A stretch of DNA of 64,000 nt from Schlesneria paludicola DSM 18645 (GCA_945862235.1 CAMAYU010000007.1:1-64000), one strand, 5' to 3'. Positions 24,974-34,702 are shown, numbered from the stretch's first letter. Translations and numbers: made by a program. Notes: generated from the sequence alone by a model not told the origin.

Positions 24974-26395
24974 TTAGGCACAATGCCGTTGAGTCGTATC
25001 TCCTCTCAGCGTCATTTCGAGGCTGGCTCGATCTCGCAGCCAGTCGATGATTCGTTCCATGCGTGTGGCGCGTGAGCCTTTGACGAGCAGTGTGTCACCC
25101 GGTTCGAGCCAGCAGTCGAGGACCGCCTTCGCGGTTTCGATATCCGGCGATGCGGCGATGCGATGCGGAGCCATTCCGGCGCGTTCGGCCCCGATGGCGA
25201 TGTCATCCGCGTGTGAGCCGCAGGCCAGCAGAAGTTCGATGCCAAGTTGAGCGACCAGTGCGCCGATCTGTTCGTGTTCGTAAGCGGCCGTCGAACCAAG
25301 TTCCTTCATGTCACCGAGAACCATGATGCGCTGACCGATCCCCGGCAGTTCGAGGTCGCGCATCATCTGGCACGCGGCGGCGACCGACTTCGGGCTGGCG
25401 TTGTAGGTGTCGTCGATCACGGTCCATGAGCCGATTCGCTTGAGATTGCAGCGACCTTCAATCGGTTGGAAGTACGACAGTCCCTGAACGAGTGACTTGG
25501 ATCGCACGCCGATCTCGCGCGCAATCGCGATGGCACACAGTACGTTGGTCAGGTGATGGCGACCGCAGACCGGCACGTCGAATTCAACGCCATCCGCGTG
25601 GAATCGTAGTCCCTCGAAGGAGGCTTGAACGCGCGTCGCCTGCAAATGGTTGTCGTCCCCTTCACCGACGAAGATCACCGGACAGGGTGCTCGATCAGCC
25701 ATCTGCCTCAGAATCGGATCGTCGCCCGGCAGGACGGCAAACCCGGTCGAGGGGAGGCATTCGAGCAACTCGCCCTTCGTTTGAATGATCGCGTCGAGGC
25801 TACCGAAACTGGCGAGATGAGCGGGGCCGATGGCGGTGACAACGCCGATCTCGGGAATCGCGATCTCGGACAGTTCGCGAATGTCGCCGGGTCGAGACGC
25901 TCCCATTTCTAAGACGGCGAACTCGTGCTGCTGCTCAATATCGAGCAGGCTGAGCGGCAGGCCGATCAAGTTGTTGAAGTTCTTGCGGCTCCGCAGCCCC
26001 TCAAATTCGGAGGCGAGTGCGGCATGAATCAGATCGCGTGTCGTGGTCTTTCCGACGCTGCCGGTCACACCGACAACGAGCGTTTCGAGAGTCGAGCGAT
26101 ACCAGCGTGACAACCGCCCCAGTGCGGCGAGTGGATCGTCCACGAGCAGCGTCTGCCCTCTGGTCGTTTCACCGAGTGAGCGGCTCGTCACGCAAAGGGC
26201 CGCGCCCCGTTCGAGTGCTTGCGGAATGAAGTCGTGACCGTGGCAACGTTCGCCTGGCAATGCCCAAAAGAGATCGCCCGGTCGGACCTCGCGCGAGTCA
26301 ATGCAAACGCGGGCGAACGAAAGATCGGCTGTCGGCGACGACGCCAACTGGCCACCGGTGGCATCGATCAGGTCACTCAGGTTGAGCCGTTCCAT
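24974..26395 (-). CDS. murF: UDP-MurNAc-tripeptide--D-Ala-D-Ala ligase
   Basis: A 473-residue cytoplasmic Mur ligase. It adds D-Ala-D-Ala to UDP-MurNAc-tripeptide with ATP. Motifs: GVTGSVGKTTTRDLI (P-loop), LRSRKNFNNLIGLPLSL, LEMGASRPGDI and IDDTYNASPKSVAAA. The start at 26395 (MERLNLSDLIDATGG) lies 2 bases after the murE stop (TGACCATGG). This suggests translational coupling and gives a family-typical N-terminus. The track start at 26440 would overlap murE by 43 bases and adds a low-complexity leader. Confidence 0.93.
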   Translation of the reverse strand: MERLNLSDLIDATGGQLASSPTADLSFARVCIDSREVRPGDLFWALPGERCHGHDFIPQALERGAALCVTSRSLGETTRGQTLLVDDPLAALGRLSRWYRSTLETLVVGVTGSVGKTTTRDLIHAALASEFEGLRSRKNFNNLIGLPLSLLDIEQQHEFAVLEMGASRPGDIRELSEIAIPEIGVVTAIGPAHLASFGSLDAIIQTKGELLECLPSTGFAVLPGDDPILRQMADRAPCPVIFVGEGDDNHLQATRVQASFEGLRFHADGVEFDVPVCGRHHLTNVLCAIAIAREIGVRSKSLVQGLSYFQPIEGRCNLKRIGSWTVIDDTYNASPKSVAAACQMMRDLELPGIGQRIMVLGDMKELGSTAAYEHEQIGALVAQLGIELLLACGSHADDIAIGAERAGMAPHRIAASPDIETAKAVLDCWLEPGDTLLVKGSRATRMERIIDWLRDRASLEMTLRGDTTQRHCA

Positions 26396-26397
26396 GG

Positions 26398-27930
26398 TCA
26401 GGCACTCGCTCGCCGTTGCTGGCTCAGTTGTGGTCGCCATCGTTCCGACAGAAACGCGCGTGAGACCTGTCGATCGTCGAACGGAAGGTGTCGTCCGTCG
26501 ATGATCTGTTCATTTTCGTGCCCTTTGCCTGCGATCAGCACGCTGTCGCCGGGTCGAGCCAGTTCGAGTGCTCTCTGAATCGCCGCCGCGCGATCCGGTT
26601 CGATGATCGACTCACGGTGCGAGGCCGACATGCCGCCGACGATTTCGTCGATGATCGCCAGTGGGTTTTCACTGCGAGGATTGTCACTTGTCACGATCGC
26701 CACATCGGCGAGCAACGCGGCACGACCGAGGAGCGGTCGCTTGGCGCGATCGCGATCACCGCCCGCACCGAACACGCAGATGATTCGCCCCGGCGTGATG
26801 CTCTTCAAACTTTGCAGGCAGCGCCGCAGCGCGTCATCCGTGTGCGCGTAATCGACAAAGACTTCAAATGGCTGGCCACATTGAATTCGTTCGAGTCGGC
26901 CGGGGACGCAGTGAAACTGCTCGATTCCGGTGACGATTTCGTCGGGGGTCAGTCCCAGATGGAACGCGATGGTGGCGGCGGCAACACAGTTCGAGATGTT
27001 GTGTCGCCCGATCAATGATGTCGCACAATCGACAGTTGTGCCGTGGAGTGACAACCGGAAGCGGCTCCCCTCCATCGACTCTTCACGCACTTGCGCCGCC
27101 ACGTCTGCCTTTGGTCGCAGTCCATACGAAACGAACGACATCGAATTGGAAACGCGATCTCGCAACGACCAACTCCCAGAGTCATCAGCATTCAGAGCGA
27201 CCAGTCCACCCGGCCGCACCGTCTCCAGTACGCGGGCCTTCGCCGCGCGATACGGATCGAAGCTCTGGTGGTAGTCGAAGTGGTCTTGCGTGATGTTCGT
27301 GATGAGGGCCGCTTCCAGCTCTATCCCGGCCGCGCGACCTTGATGCAGTGCGTGGCTCGACAACTCGATCGCGGCGTGAGTCGTCCCGCGCGAAGCCATG
27401 CGATGCATCCAGCGGGCCAGCGACCGCGAATCGGGCGTGGTGAGACTCGCCGGTTCGATCGCGAAGCCATCCGAGTACTCGACCGTCCCTAGTATGCCGC
27501 AGCGACGACCGGCTCGTTCGAGCATCGTGCGCACGATCCAAGTCGTGGTCGTCTTGCCGTTCGTTCCGGTGATTCCCGCGACATCAAGCCGTCGTGTTGG
27601 ATCTCCCGCCAGTGCTTCGCACACGCGCGAATACGCGGATCGAACATCGGAAACGACACATTGCGGCAGGGTCATTCCCGGCAGAGGTCGATTCACCAGC
27701 AGACCGTTCGCTCCGCGCGAGACCGCTTCATGAATGAACTGCGCCCCATTCGCCTTCGCGCCCTGAACCACCGCGAACAGACTTTGAGGAGTCACGTCAC
27801 GACTGTTTTGGAACGCATCGGTCGCACAGATGTTGGCACAGCCGACGAAGCTCGCTTGTGGGAACAGACGACGCAGACTGACTGCGACTGGGAATGTCGA
27901 GACCGTCGAAACCACCGCGAACGCCTCCAT
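26398..27930 (-). CDS. murE: UDP-MurNAc-tripeptide synthetase (meso-DAP type)
   Basis: A 510-residue Mur ligase adding the third residue of the stem peptide. The P-loop is GTNGKTTTTWIV (about residue 122). The central region has HYLD-type replacements and FGAGGDRDRAKRP. The motif TSDNPRSENP (about residue 414) contains DNPR, which is characteristic of enzymes that add meso-diaminopimelate rather than lysine. It is the first gene of the murE-murF-(mraY) run. The start at 27930 has AAAAGGA about 20 bases upstream, so a slightly internal start is possible. Confidence 0.93.
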   Translation of the reverse strand: MEAFAVVSTVSTFPVAVSLRRLFPQASFVGCANICATDAFQNSRDVTPQSLFAVVQGAKANGAQFIHEAVSRGANGLLVNRPLPGMTLPQCVVSDVRSAYSRVCEALAGDPTRRLDVAGITGTNGKTTTTWIVRTMLERAGRRCGILGTVEYSDGFAIEPASLTTPDSRSLARWMHRMASRGTTHAAIELSSHALHQGRAAGIELEAALITNITQDHFDYHQSFDPYRAAKARVLETVRPGGLVALNADDSGSWSLRDRVSNSMSFVSYGLRPKADVAAQVREESMEGSRFRLSLHGTTVDCATSLIGRHNISNCVAAATIAFHLGLTPDEIVTGIEQFHCVPGRLERIQCGQPFEVFVDYAHTDDALRRCLQSLKSITPGRIICVFGAGGDRDRAKRPLLGRAALLADVAIVTSDNPRSENPLAIIDEIVGGMSASHRESIIEPDRAAAIQRALELARPGDSVLIAGKGHENEQIIDGRHLPFDDRQVSRAFLSERWRPQLSQQRRASA

Positions 27931-28066
27931 GCGGACACGACCGAAATCCTTTTAGCCGCCGAGCGGCGGACTTGTCCCCGATCCGCGGGAAACGGTCAAG
28001 GCGATCTTGTTGCGGTCCAAGCAGAGGTAGGCTCGGGCATTTCGGCGAGCGGCCTGAAATGGTTAA

Positions 28067-28178
28067 CCCAACCCACACCAATCCGAAGCGTGAGCGAGGG
28101 CGTGAGCGAGGGCGTGAGCGTTCGACTCCCTCATTCATACTTCTCTCTCGTTCACACTTCGGGTTGGTGTGGGTTGGG
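28067..28178. repeat. ACCAACCCGAAGCG-family palindrome with internal tandem repeats
   Basis: CCCACACCAATCCGAAGCGTG pairs with the inverted CACACTTCGGGTTGGTGTGGG, with two mismatches, and the pairing extends into flanking AACCC/GGGTT. Just inside the left arm, GCGTGAGCGAGG is repeated nearly three times in tandem (28088-28120). Confidence 0.85.
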
Positions 28179-28193
28179 CAACACAGACGTGAC

Positions 28194-28320
28194 CGACAAA
28201 AGTCGCCTTCAACGCTCCGCGTGAATTCCGCCGAGTCACCAGCGACCCGGATACGCGGGAAACAGCGTCGTTCCGCGTTCGGCTGTCTTCACGCGGAGCG
28301 ATGAAGGCGACTTTTGGCGG
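28194..28320. repeat. Long palindrome (GTCGCCTTCAACGCTCCGCGTGAA arms)
   Basis: AAAAGTCGCCTTCAACGCTC-CGCGTGAA at 28197-28225 is matched by TTCACGCGGAGCGATGAAGG-CGACTTTT at 28288-28315, with one or two mismatches. The CGCTCCGCGTGA core recurs in the palindrome at 51171-51236. Confidence 0.8.
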
Positions 28321-28588
28321 GCGCATCAACACTGGTCACCCGCAGTGTTCGGCAAAGGTTGCCTGAAAGACTCGGTGGTCTGCGTTGGCTCTGGCGCGTA
28401 TGGGATCATGGCAAGCCGGGCGAACTGATTCTTCGCTGTCCTTGCGACAATCGACCAACTCTTCCAGACCGGTACGACCGGCTCCAGCGATCAACCTTCC
28501 GTGACCGATTCGAATCAGTGACGTGGAGTAAAGTGCCGTCGGCATTTTGCGGGGATGCTCGTCTGGAAGCGGTGTCGAGAGGTGACGC

Positions 28589-30736
28589 ATGGCAGGATCA
28601 CAACGAAATCAGCGACAACACGTTGATCTGCCTCGCAACTGGCGGCTGATTTCAGCGGCCGGTCTAACCGCCTTCGGCCTGGCTTGCGGAGTCGGCCATC
28701 CCGCCATGGGAGATTGGTGGGCATTGCCGAAAGTAAGGTCGTCGTCCAACGCCGCCGCGCCGAAGTCGGCCGGATCGAAAGCGACTGCGGCCCGCTCTCG
28801 TGAAACGAAGCCATCGGCGACCGAGAACGGCTTTTCCGCAACGATCCGCCGCTTGCAAGCCGACGCGCAGCACCAAGCCGAACAGGGTGATCTCGACCGT
28901 GCCGTTCAACTGGCCGAGCGTGCCGCCAAGATTTCTGAAGCCTCTTCACAATTGAATGGCTCTGCAAAAGATTGTTCGCCTGAGCAGACAGCTCTGTTCG
29001 CGAATGATTTACGATCACGACGCGATGCGATTGCGGGGCGAGGTCATCGCGGGGAAGCCGAACCACGGATGGCCGCAGCGGCTCCACGATCCTCGACAAC
29101 GATCTCTCCCAAATCAGGCGCCGAGAGGGGATCGGAGGTCTCTCGATCCGAAGAGAAATTGGTTGAGTCCGCGCGAGACCACTTGCAACCGACCAATCGG
29201 CCAACCAATTCCAACGAACAAGACCTCGCGTGGGCTGGCGACTTGCCGCCAACTCCCGCTCCAGAAGCCGAGCCGTTTCAGACTCCCACCAAGTTCCGGC
29301 GGATCGTTCTCAATCGAACGGCGATCGAGTCCGACGAACCGGATGTGAAATCGCACATCCTGCCCGACGAGAGACTCGTCGTGTCGCAATCCCGCGACGT
29401 AATCGATGATCCGTTCGATCTCGAAGATGATCTGGAACAATCACCCATCGCGGTGGTCGCAACTCGCACGAATGAGGCTCCGGCAAACCGACGAGCCGCT
29501 CGTCCGGAGACATCCGCCCCTGTGGAAGAGTCGCTGCGTGAGCCATTCCGCGACCAGATTCAGCACGTTGCCGACAAGGAACTTGACGACGAGTCCTCGC
29601 CGTTCAATCGCAAGTTGGAATGGGAACACGAAGACCTCAACACCGAACCGGTTCTTTCTGCGAAGCCAACGGTGTCCTCTGTGAAGCCAACTGTGAAGCC
29701 AACAGCGTCCGTCGTGCAGCGATCCGCTGACCTTACGGAGAAGCGTGCCGCCACGAAGTCGAAGGAAAGCGAAGCCGAGAACTCGGCCGACGAATCGTTC
29801 CCCGTGCAGCGCGTCGTTCAGTTGCGTCGTCGCTTGGAGTCGGCAGCTTCGCTGAATCCCGGCGGGGCCTTCAAGTTGCCAGCTCAGGCTGAAGCGGCTC
29901 CGTCAGCGAATGCGTCATCGCAGCGACACCTCGCGCCGACGGAGCCATCGGAGACGAAGACCTCGACAACCATTCCCGCTTCGCGTGATGGTTCGATCGT
30001 CTCGACGCGGCGCAGTCGATCGTCGTTGGAAGTAGCTCCACCAGCAGTCGCAACGCCCGAACAGGCTCCGCGTCCCGAACGACACCTCGTGAAGCTGCGC
30101 GAACATCGACTGCAATCGGAATCGGTTCAACACGCTTCCACGAACGCGTTGCCGCCAGCTCAGTCGTCACGTCGTCACTCGGTTGGATTCTCGGAACCGA
30201 TCCTCTGGCAATCGGTTGAAGAACGCGGCCCCGTCGTTCCAACGTTGTCCCTCATCAGTGACATTCGCAACCGTGATGACGGCACTCGTCTGGCATCCGC
30301 CACATCGTCCTCAGACAAACTCAACGGTTCGATTTTGATACCCGCTTCTCGCTCTGAGACTCCTCACTTTGGAACGATCGAATTGCCGAGTGGTGATTCG
30401 CAAGCGACGGGAACCGGTGCCTCCGTCCTGTTCGCGTCGAGCCACTCCACGCGTCCATCTTCAACGGTTGACGGCCCGGCGCTGGGCGAAACAAACGGGC
30501 TCGCATCAACAGCAATCGACAAGTCGTCAAGCACCGTGCGCAATAAGAACACGTCCGCTTCGAAGCCAAGCCACCGAGTGTCGCGACACTCGTTCGCGCT
30601 GATCGAACCACTTGCCGCATCACTCACGCTGCCCGTCGCCACGACGGCATCGCTCCTCGGTTGTGCGGGCCTCGCACTCTTTGGCTTCGGCCTGATTCTG
30701 CTCCGCGCCGCGTTCCGCTGGCGGCATGTCGGGTGA
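28589..30736 (+). CDS. Low-complexity membrane-anchored hypothetical protein
   Basis: A 715-residue protein; I do not recognise a family. A good ribosome site (GAGAGGTGA) fixes the start. A hydrophobic segment near residues 20-40 (LISAAGLTAFGLACGVG) may be a signal or anchor. Residues about 80-120 are helical (TIRRLQADAQHQAEQGDLDR) and resemble a single TPR-like hairpin. The middle 500 residues are Ser/Thr/Glu/Arg-rich and likely disordered. Near the C-terminus a clear transmembrane helix (TTASLLGCAGLALFGFGLIL) is followed by a short basic tail. Proteins of this build are common in planctomycetes. A cell-envelope role is inferred only from topology. Confidence 0.7.
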   Translation: MAGSQRNQRQHVDLPRNWRLISAAGLTAFGLACGVGHPAMGDWWALPKVRSSSNAAAPKSAGSKATAARSRETKPSATENGFSATIRRLQADAQHQAEQGDLDRAVQLAERAAKISEASSQLNGSAKDCSPEQTALFANDLRSRRDAIAGRGHRGEAEPRMAAAAPRSSTTISPKSGAERGSEVSRSEEKLVESARDHLQPTNRPTNSNEQDLAWAGDLPPTPAPEAEPFQTPTKFRRIVLNRTAIESDEPDVKSHILPDERLVVSQSRDVIDDPFDLEDDLEQSPIAVVATRTNEAPANRRAARPETSAPVEESLREPFRDQIQHVADKELDDESSPFNRKLEWEHEDLNTEPVLSAKPTVSSVKPTVKPTASVVQRSADLTEKRAATKSKESEAENSADESFPVQRVVQLRRRLESAASLNPGGAFKLPAQAEAAPSANASSQRHLAPTEPSETKTSTTIPASRDGSIVSTRRSRSSLEVAPPAVATPEQAPRPERHLVKLREHRLQSESVQHASTNALPPAQSSRRHSVGFSEPILWQSVEERGPVVPTLSLISDIRNRDDGTRLASATSSSDKLNGSILIPASRSETPHFGTIELPSGDSQATGTGASVLFASSHSTRPSSTVDGPALGETNGLASTAIDKSSSTVRNKNTSASKPSHRVSRHSFALIEPLAASLTLPVATTASLLGCAGLALFGFGLILLRAAFRWRHVG

Positions 30737-30849
30737 ACGGGAGTGTCGTTTGTCGCCCGTGAAAAAACGTAGTTTGGACGCCCACGTCCGAGTGCATTCC
30801 CGTTGGAAACGAACGAACGAGAGCGTCTGGCCTTCATGCCTTCGTGTCG

Positions 30850-31920
30850 TCACGCCAAGCGTGAGAGCCCTGCGAGGTCGTCCAACAGCGCGTCGAGACT
30901 CAGCGCGACTGAGATGTTCTGGTCGATGTGGCTCGCTGCCGTGATGGTGCGGTCGATGAGTTTTCCCAACCGATCAAACGGCTCCGCGTGAGTGGCGATT
31001 TGATCGGCGAATGCGGTTGCTTCGGGGATCATCATCGTGTTGCTACTCGCAGTGGCACCGTGACCCAGCCGCCACATTGCCGCTCGGTAAAACTCGACCG
31101 CAAACCGGATCAGCCAGAGGATGTTGACGCGTTGCGCGGGCGTGTCCGCACTGATCTTGTCGATCCCCTCAAACAACAGCTTGGACAGACTGAGTCCGCT
31201 GAAGTTGGCTTGCGACAGTGCGAGGTAAAGCGTCGATCGCAGTGACGCTAGCTCCGGTTCGAGCAGTTGCCGAGCCACGGTCAGACTGCCGTCGCTGAGT
31301 GCCGCCGCGAACTGAGCCTCCTCGCGAGACGGGACCAAGTCCTGTTCGACCAGCAACGCGGCGACATCGGAATTCGAGAGCGGCGAGAATCGAACCAACT
31401 GACAGCGTGAACGGATCGTCGGCAGCACGGCATCCAGATTCGAGCCGATCAAAAACAGCATCGCTCGCTCGGGCGGCTCTTCGAGCGTCTTCAACAGCGC
31501 ATTCGCGCTGGCCTCATTCATCAAGTCGGCATCGTCGATGATCGCCACCTTGCGCGAACCCGCGAGTGGCCGGATCGATAAGTCGTGACACAACCCCTCC
31601 TGTCCGCGACGCTCCTTCGAGCCAATCATCAGGTCGATCGGTATTTCGCGCTTGCCCTCGGGACATCCGACGAACAAAAAGTCCGGATGAGCCGACGCGA
31701 GATACGGACGGCAACCCGCACACTGGCCGCACGCTTCGAGTGGGTCTTCACCCAACGCCTGGCACAACAACGACTGAGCCAACCGCCGCGCGAACTGCTG
31801 CTTGCCGATCCCATCGGGGCCGACGAGCAAGTACGCCTGCGACAGCCGTCCACGCGAGATCGCGCGTCGAAACATCTCACGCTGTTCCGCGTGACCACGA
31901 AGTGAAGACCAGTGAGACAT
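30850..31920 (-). CDS. holB: DNA polymerase III delta-prime subunit
   Basis: A 356-residue AAA+ clamp-loader protein. The start at 31920 (MSHWSSLRGHAEQREMFRRA) replaces the track start at 32037. Motifs: LLVGPDGIGKQQFARRLAQS (P-loop region, with GKQQ instead of GKT/S, as expected for the non-hydrolysing delta-prime), a zinc-binding CGQCAGC, DADLMNEASANALLKTLEEP and the SRC motif in TIRSRCQLVRF. It helps load the beta clamp at the replication fork. It is divergent from tsaB, with a 312-base gap. Confidence 0.88.
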   Translation of the reverse strand: MSHWSSLRGHAEQREMFRRAISRGRLSQAYLLVGPDGIGKQQFARRLAQSLLCQALGEDPLEACGQCAGCRPYLASAHPDFLFVGCPEGKREIPIDLMIGSKERRGQEGLCHDLSIRPLAGSRKVAIIDDADLMNEASANALLKTLEEPPERAMLFLIGSNLDAVLPTIRSRCQLVRFSPLSNSDVAALLVEQDLVPSREEAQFAAALSDGSLTVARQLLEPELASLRSTLYLALSQANFSGLSLSKLLFEGIDKISADTPAQRVNILWLIRFAVEFYRAAMWRLGHGATASSNTMMIPEATAFADQIATHAEPFDRLGKLIDRTITAASHIDQNISVALSLDALLDDLAGLSRLA

Positions 31921-32232
31921 GGGCAAGACCACTTTGAAAAATGGACGGTACGGAAAGCCTGGGTAAAGATGCGAGTTGCGTTCTCGCAGACACTCCGAGT
32001 TCGTGCCCGCTTCGGCCGCGTGGAGTGTATACCTCACGCGATCATCAATGAGACATCCTTGGTGAGCCGGGCGGAGTCAGCCCACTGGCTCACCACGACT
32101 CTAACCGCAGAGAACGTCTCATTGCAGACCGCACGAGGTGTAGCAGCCTCGGACGGAATGGGGTTCCCCGCTATGCTTCGCCCCGTCTAAGTGGCTGTTC
32201 CGTTGGTCATGTCATCTCTCGGTATCGACTTC
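31921..32232. other. Divergent intergenic region between holB and tsaB
   Basis: About 310 bases with no gene. It should carry promoters for both directions, but I see no convincing -35/-10 pair. It holds a hairpin at 32061-32094: GGTGAGCC / GGCTCACC around GGGCGGAGTCAGCCC, a member of the short GAGC-GGGCGG hairpin family. Confidence 0.5.
32061..32094. repeat. Short hairpin, GAGC-GGGCGG family
   Basis: GGTGAGCC and GGCTCACC enclose GGGCGGAGTCAGCCCACT, in which GGGC/GCCC can also pair. Relatives lie at 37577-37607, 42435-42463 and near 62541-62570. Confidence 0.7.
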
Positions 32233-32976
32233 ATGCTGATAATTGGTTTGGAAACGAGTGGGTTTGTGGGAAGCATCGCGTTGCGGCGCGATGGCCAGCT
32301 TCTCGAAGAGCGGTTGCTTGGGCAAGCAGGGCGGCGGCACGCTCAATCGTTGGTGCTGGAGTTGCGAGAACTGCTGCACACCCACGGCGCGACCTCGCGC
32401 GACGTTCAAGCCATCGCGGTGAGCAAAGGTCCCGGCAGCTTTACCGGCCTGCGCGTCGGCCTCGTTTGCGCGAAGACATTCGCGTACGCGACCGGTTGCC
32501 GGTTTGTCGCAGTCGATACGTTTGCAGCCATTGCCGAGAACTGTCCGTGCAACGTGACCGATGTCTGGGTCGTGGAGAACGCTCAACGCGGAGACTTCTT
32601 CGTCGGACGCTATGCGATCGACAATGCGATTCCCACTTCGATCAGCTCGTGGCGATTAATGGCTCCCGTGCAGATCGTCTCGGCGGACGAGTGGCTGGCG
32701 AACCGAGCGGCCTCGGACACCATCACGGGGCCGGGACTGACCGACCACGCAGGGGCGATTTCGCCAGCAAGACTGCTCACGGACGAAGTGATCGCCAAGC
32801 CGCGAGCCAGTTCCATCGCACGGCTGGGTGAACAACGACTGCTCTCAGACGCGACGCCTTCGATTGATAGTGGTCTCGAAAACGACACCGACTTCTGGAA
32901 GGCCGTCCCGTTCTACTTCCGGCCGAGTGCAGCAGAAGAACAGCAAGCGAAACGCAGCGGTGTTGCCAGCGCGTGA
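32233..32976 (+). CDS. tsaB: tRNA threonylcarbamoyladenosine biosynthesis protein TsaB
   Basis: A 247-residue protein from the ATG at 32233 (MLIIGLETSGFVGSIALRRD), chosen because TsaB proteins begin directly with the first beta strand. ATGs at 32191 and 32209 are alternatives. It has an ASKHA fold with GLETS, GRRHAQSLVLELRELL and the diagnostic KGPGSFTGLRVGLVCAKTFA. It scaffolds TsaD in making t6A37 of tRNAs reading ANN codons. The C-terminal tail (RPSAAEEQQAKRSGVASA) is typical. It is not near tsaD or tsaE here. Confidence 0.9.
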   Translation: MLIIGLETSGFVGSIALRRDGQLLEERLLGQAGRRHAQSLVLELRELLHTHGATSRDVQAIAVSKGPGSFTGLRVGLVCAKTFAYATGCRFVAVDTFAAIAENCPCNVTDVWVVENAQRGDFFVGRYAIDNAIPTSISSWRLMAPVQIVSADEWLANRAASDTITGPGLTDHAGAISPARLLTDEVIAKPRASSIARLGEQRLLSDATPSIDSGLENDTDFWKAVPFYFRPSAAEEQQAKRSGVASA

Positions 32977-33021
32977 GGGCGAGTCAGGCTTCTAGGCGAG
33001 TGACAGGAAATCGCTTACCCA

Positions 33022-33081
33022 AAAGTAGACGAGTCACTCCGTGACTCGAAGATTCCGGTCACGGAGTGACCGGCCTACTTT
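33022..33081. repeat. Hairpin downstream of tsaB
   Basis: AAGTAG-ACGAGTCACTCCGTGAC pairs with GTCACGGAGTGACCGGCCTACTT with small bulges. It lies in the 345-base gap 32977-33321, which holds no gene. It could end tsaB transcription, but there is no long T-tract. Confidence 0.7.
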
Positions 33082-33321
33082 CTTCTGCCGGTCGGGCTAT
33101 CAGCACCGTCGCGCGAGGCACATGTTCTTCGCGGAACGGTTTCTCTCAACCAAACTGTTCGCGACGGGCGTTTTCTGTCGAAATCAGAATGTGTTGATTT
33201 GTGGTGCCGTCTGCGGCTAGACTCGGCCCGCTTGGCCTCCCTGCGTTCAAGAATTGGTTTGAACGCCCCGCTCAATAGACCACTTCTACGAGGTGGCCAC
33301 CCACCTGTTGGAGCTTCGCAA

Positions 33322-34629
33322 ATGATCAATATCCTCGGACAACGACAGCCGTTCTGTGATCGCATCGCTCGACGAGACTTCTTGCGGATCGGTGGCCTCG
33401 CGATGGGTGGCCTGACGCTGCCGTCCCTGTTGCGAGCCGAACAGGCTGCCGGGGGGCGAGCGACGGGCAAGTCGATCATCAACATCTACTTGCCGGGCGG
33501 TCCGACTCACATGGACACGTTCGACATGAAGCCGACCGCCGCGAAGGAGTTTCGTGGCGAGTTGCTGCCGGTCGCGACCAATGTTCCCGGCATGGAGATT
33601 TGCGAGTTGATGCCGAAGCTGGCTCGCATGGGCGACAAGTTTTCGGTCGTGCGTTCGATCACTGGCCTGCGTGACGAGCACGCTCCGCAGCAGAGTGATT
33701 CGGGTTGGAGTGAGTCGTCGTTGCGAACGATGGGCGGTCGGCCGGGCATTGGTTCGGTGATGTCGAAGCTGTGGGGGCCGTCTCAAACGACGCCGCACGG
33801 CACCGCACCCACCTTCGTCGATCTGACCGGTTGGACGAAGACCGGCTTCGTCGGGCAGATCAATGCGGGCTTTCGACCCGATGGTGAGGGTCGCCAAAAC
33901 TTGTCGCTCAACGGACAGGTCAACTTGAACCGGCTGGACGATCGCCGCGGGTTGCTCACCGGATTGGATCGACTGCGGCGCGATGTCGATTCGCACGGGA
34001 TGTTGAATGCGATCGACAGCTTCACCGAACGAGCCGTCGGGATCGTCACGTCGGGCGAGTTGGCCAAGTCGCTCGATCTGCGGAATGAAGATCCGCGAAT
34101 CTTGGCTCGGTACGGAGTCGGCCAAGACAAGGGCTTCGGAAATGAACGGTTTGTCCTAGCGCGACGGCTCATTCAGGCGGGCGTTCGCTGTGTTTCGTTG
34201 TCGGTCGGCGGGTGGGACACGCACGGAGACAACTTCAACCAGATGCGTCGCCAGTTGCCGCCGCTCGACCAAGCGTTGACCGGGCTGATCGAAGACCTCG
34301 ACGCCCACGGATTGCTCGACCAAACAATCATCATGATGTCGGGTGAGTTCGGACGGACGCCGCGCGTCAACGGGACGGCCGGTCGCGATCACTGGTCACG
34401 CGCGTCGTTCTTCTTCCTCGCGGGCGGCGGTATGCGTCACGGCCAGATGATCGGTGCGACCAACCGCAACGGCGAAGAGCCGATCGAACGACCGGTTCAC
34501 ATTCAGAACGTCTTTCACACGGTCTATCACCAACTCGGGATCGACGCGAACGCGGTGACGCTCAGTGATCCGAACGGACGCCCGCAGTACTTGGTCGATG
34601 ACCGCAAGCTCATCACCGAACTGATTTGA
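33322..34629 (+). CDS. Tat-exported DUF1501 protein
   Basis: A 435-residue protein from the ATG at 33322 (GGAG upstream). The twin-arginine signal is ARRDFLRIGGLAMGGLTLPS. DUF1501 features: IINIYLPGGPTHMDTFDMKP, EICELMPKLARMGDKFSVVR, GGWDTHGDNFNQMRRQLPPL, IIMMSGEFGRTPRVNGTAGR and DHWSRASFFFLAGGGM. The fold is related to alkaline phosphatase/sulfatase-like proteins. It is a hallmark planctomycete family, usually paired with a DUF1549/DUF1553 cytochrome-like partner. No partner is present here, so this is a solo copy of unknown substrate. Confidence 0.93.
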   Translation: MINILGQRQPFCDRIARRDFLRIGGLAMGGLTLPSLLRAEQAAGGRATGKSIINIYLPGGPTHMDTFDMKPTAAKEFRGELLPVATNVPGMEICELMPKLARMGDKFSVVRSITGLRDEHAPQQSDSGWSESSLRTMGGRPGIGSVMSKLWGPSQTTPHGTAPTFVDLTGWTKTGFVGQINAGFRPDGEGRQNLSLNGQVNLNRLDDRRGLLTGLDRLRRDVDSHGMLNAIDSFTERAVGIVTSGELAKSLDLRNEDPRILARYGVGQDKGFGNERFVLARRLIQAGVRCVSLSVGGWDTHGDNFNQMRRQLPPLDQALTGLIEDLDAHGLLDQTIIMMSGEFGRTPRVNGTAGRDHWSRASFFFLAGGGMRHGQMIGATNRNGEEPIERPVHIQNVFHTVYHQLGIDANAVTLSDPNGRPQYLVDDRKLITELI

Positions 34630-34656
34630 TCGAGATCACATTAGATCGAGATCACA
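34628..34656. repeat. 13-bp direct repeat at the DUF1501 stop codon
   Basis: GATCGAGATCACA occurs twice with a 3-base spacer, overlapping the end of the DUF1501 gene. Confidence 0.8.
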
Positions 34657-34675
34657 ATTGAAGTTATGTCCACTT

Positions 34676-34702
34676 CGCCCCGGTCGCTCCGGGGCGATTT
34701 CG
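34676..34702 (+). terminator. Probable terminator of the DUF1501 gene
   Basis: CGCCCCGG-TCGCT-CCGGGGCG is a perfect 8-bp GC stem followed by ATTTCGTTAT, a weak T-tract. The remaining stretch to 35054 has no credible gene; TATACT at 34952 may be a -10 element for the next gene. Confidence 0.55.

Larger units (their letters stand above)
27931..28588. other. Repeat-filled intergenic region between divergent genes
   Basis: This 658-base gap separates murE (leftward) from the 715-aa gene (rightward). It holds the palindromes at 28067-28178 and 28194-28320. No gene is supported. Promoters for both flanking genes should be here, but none stands out. Confidence 0.55.

Noticed and set aside
28067-28178. 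Possible CRISPR-like tandem (repeated GCGTGAGCGAGG)
   Set aside because: Units are 12 bases, directly abutting without spacers; no cas genes are present.
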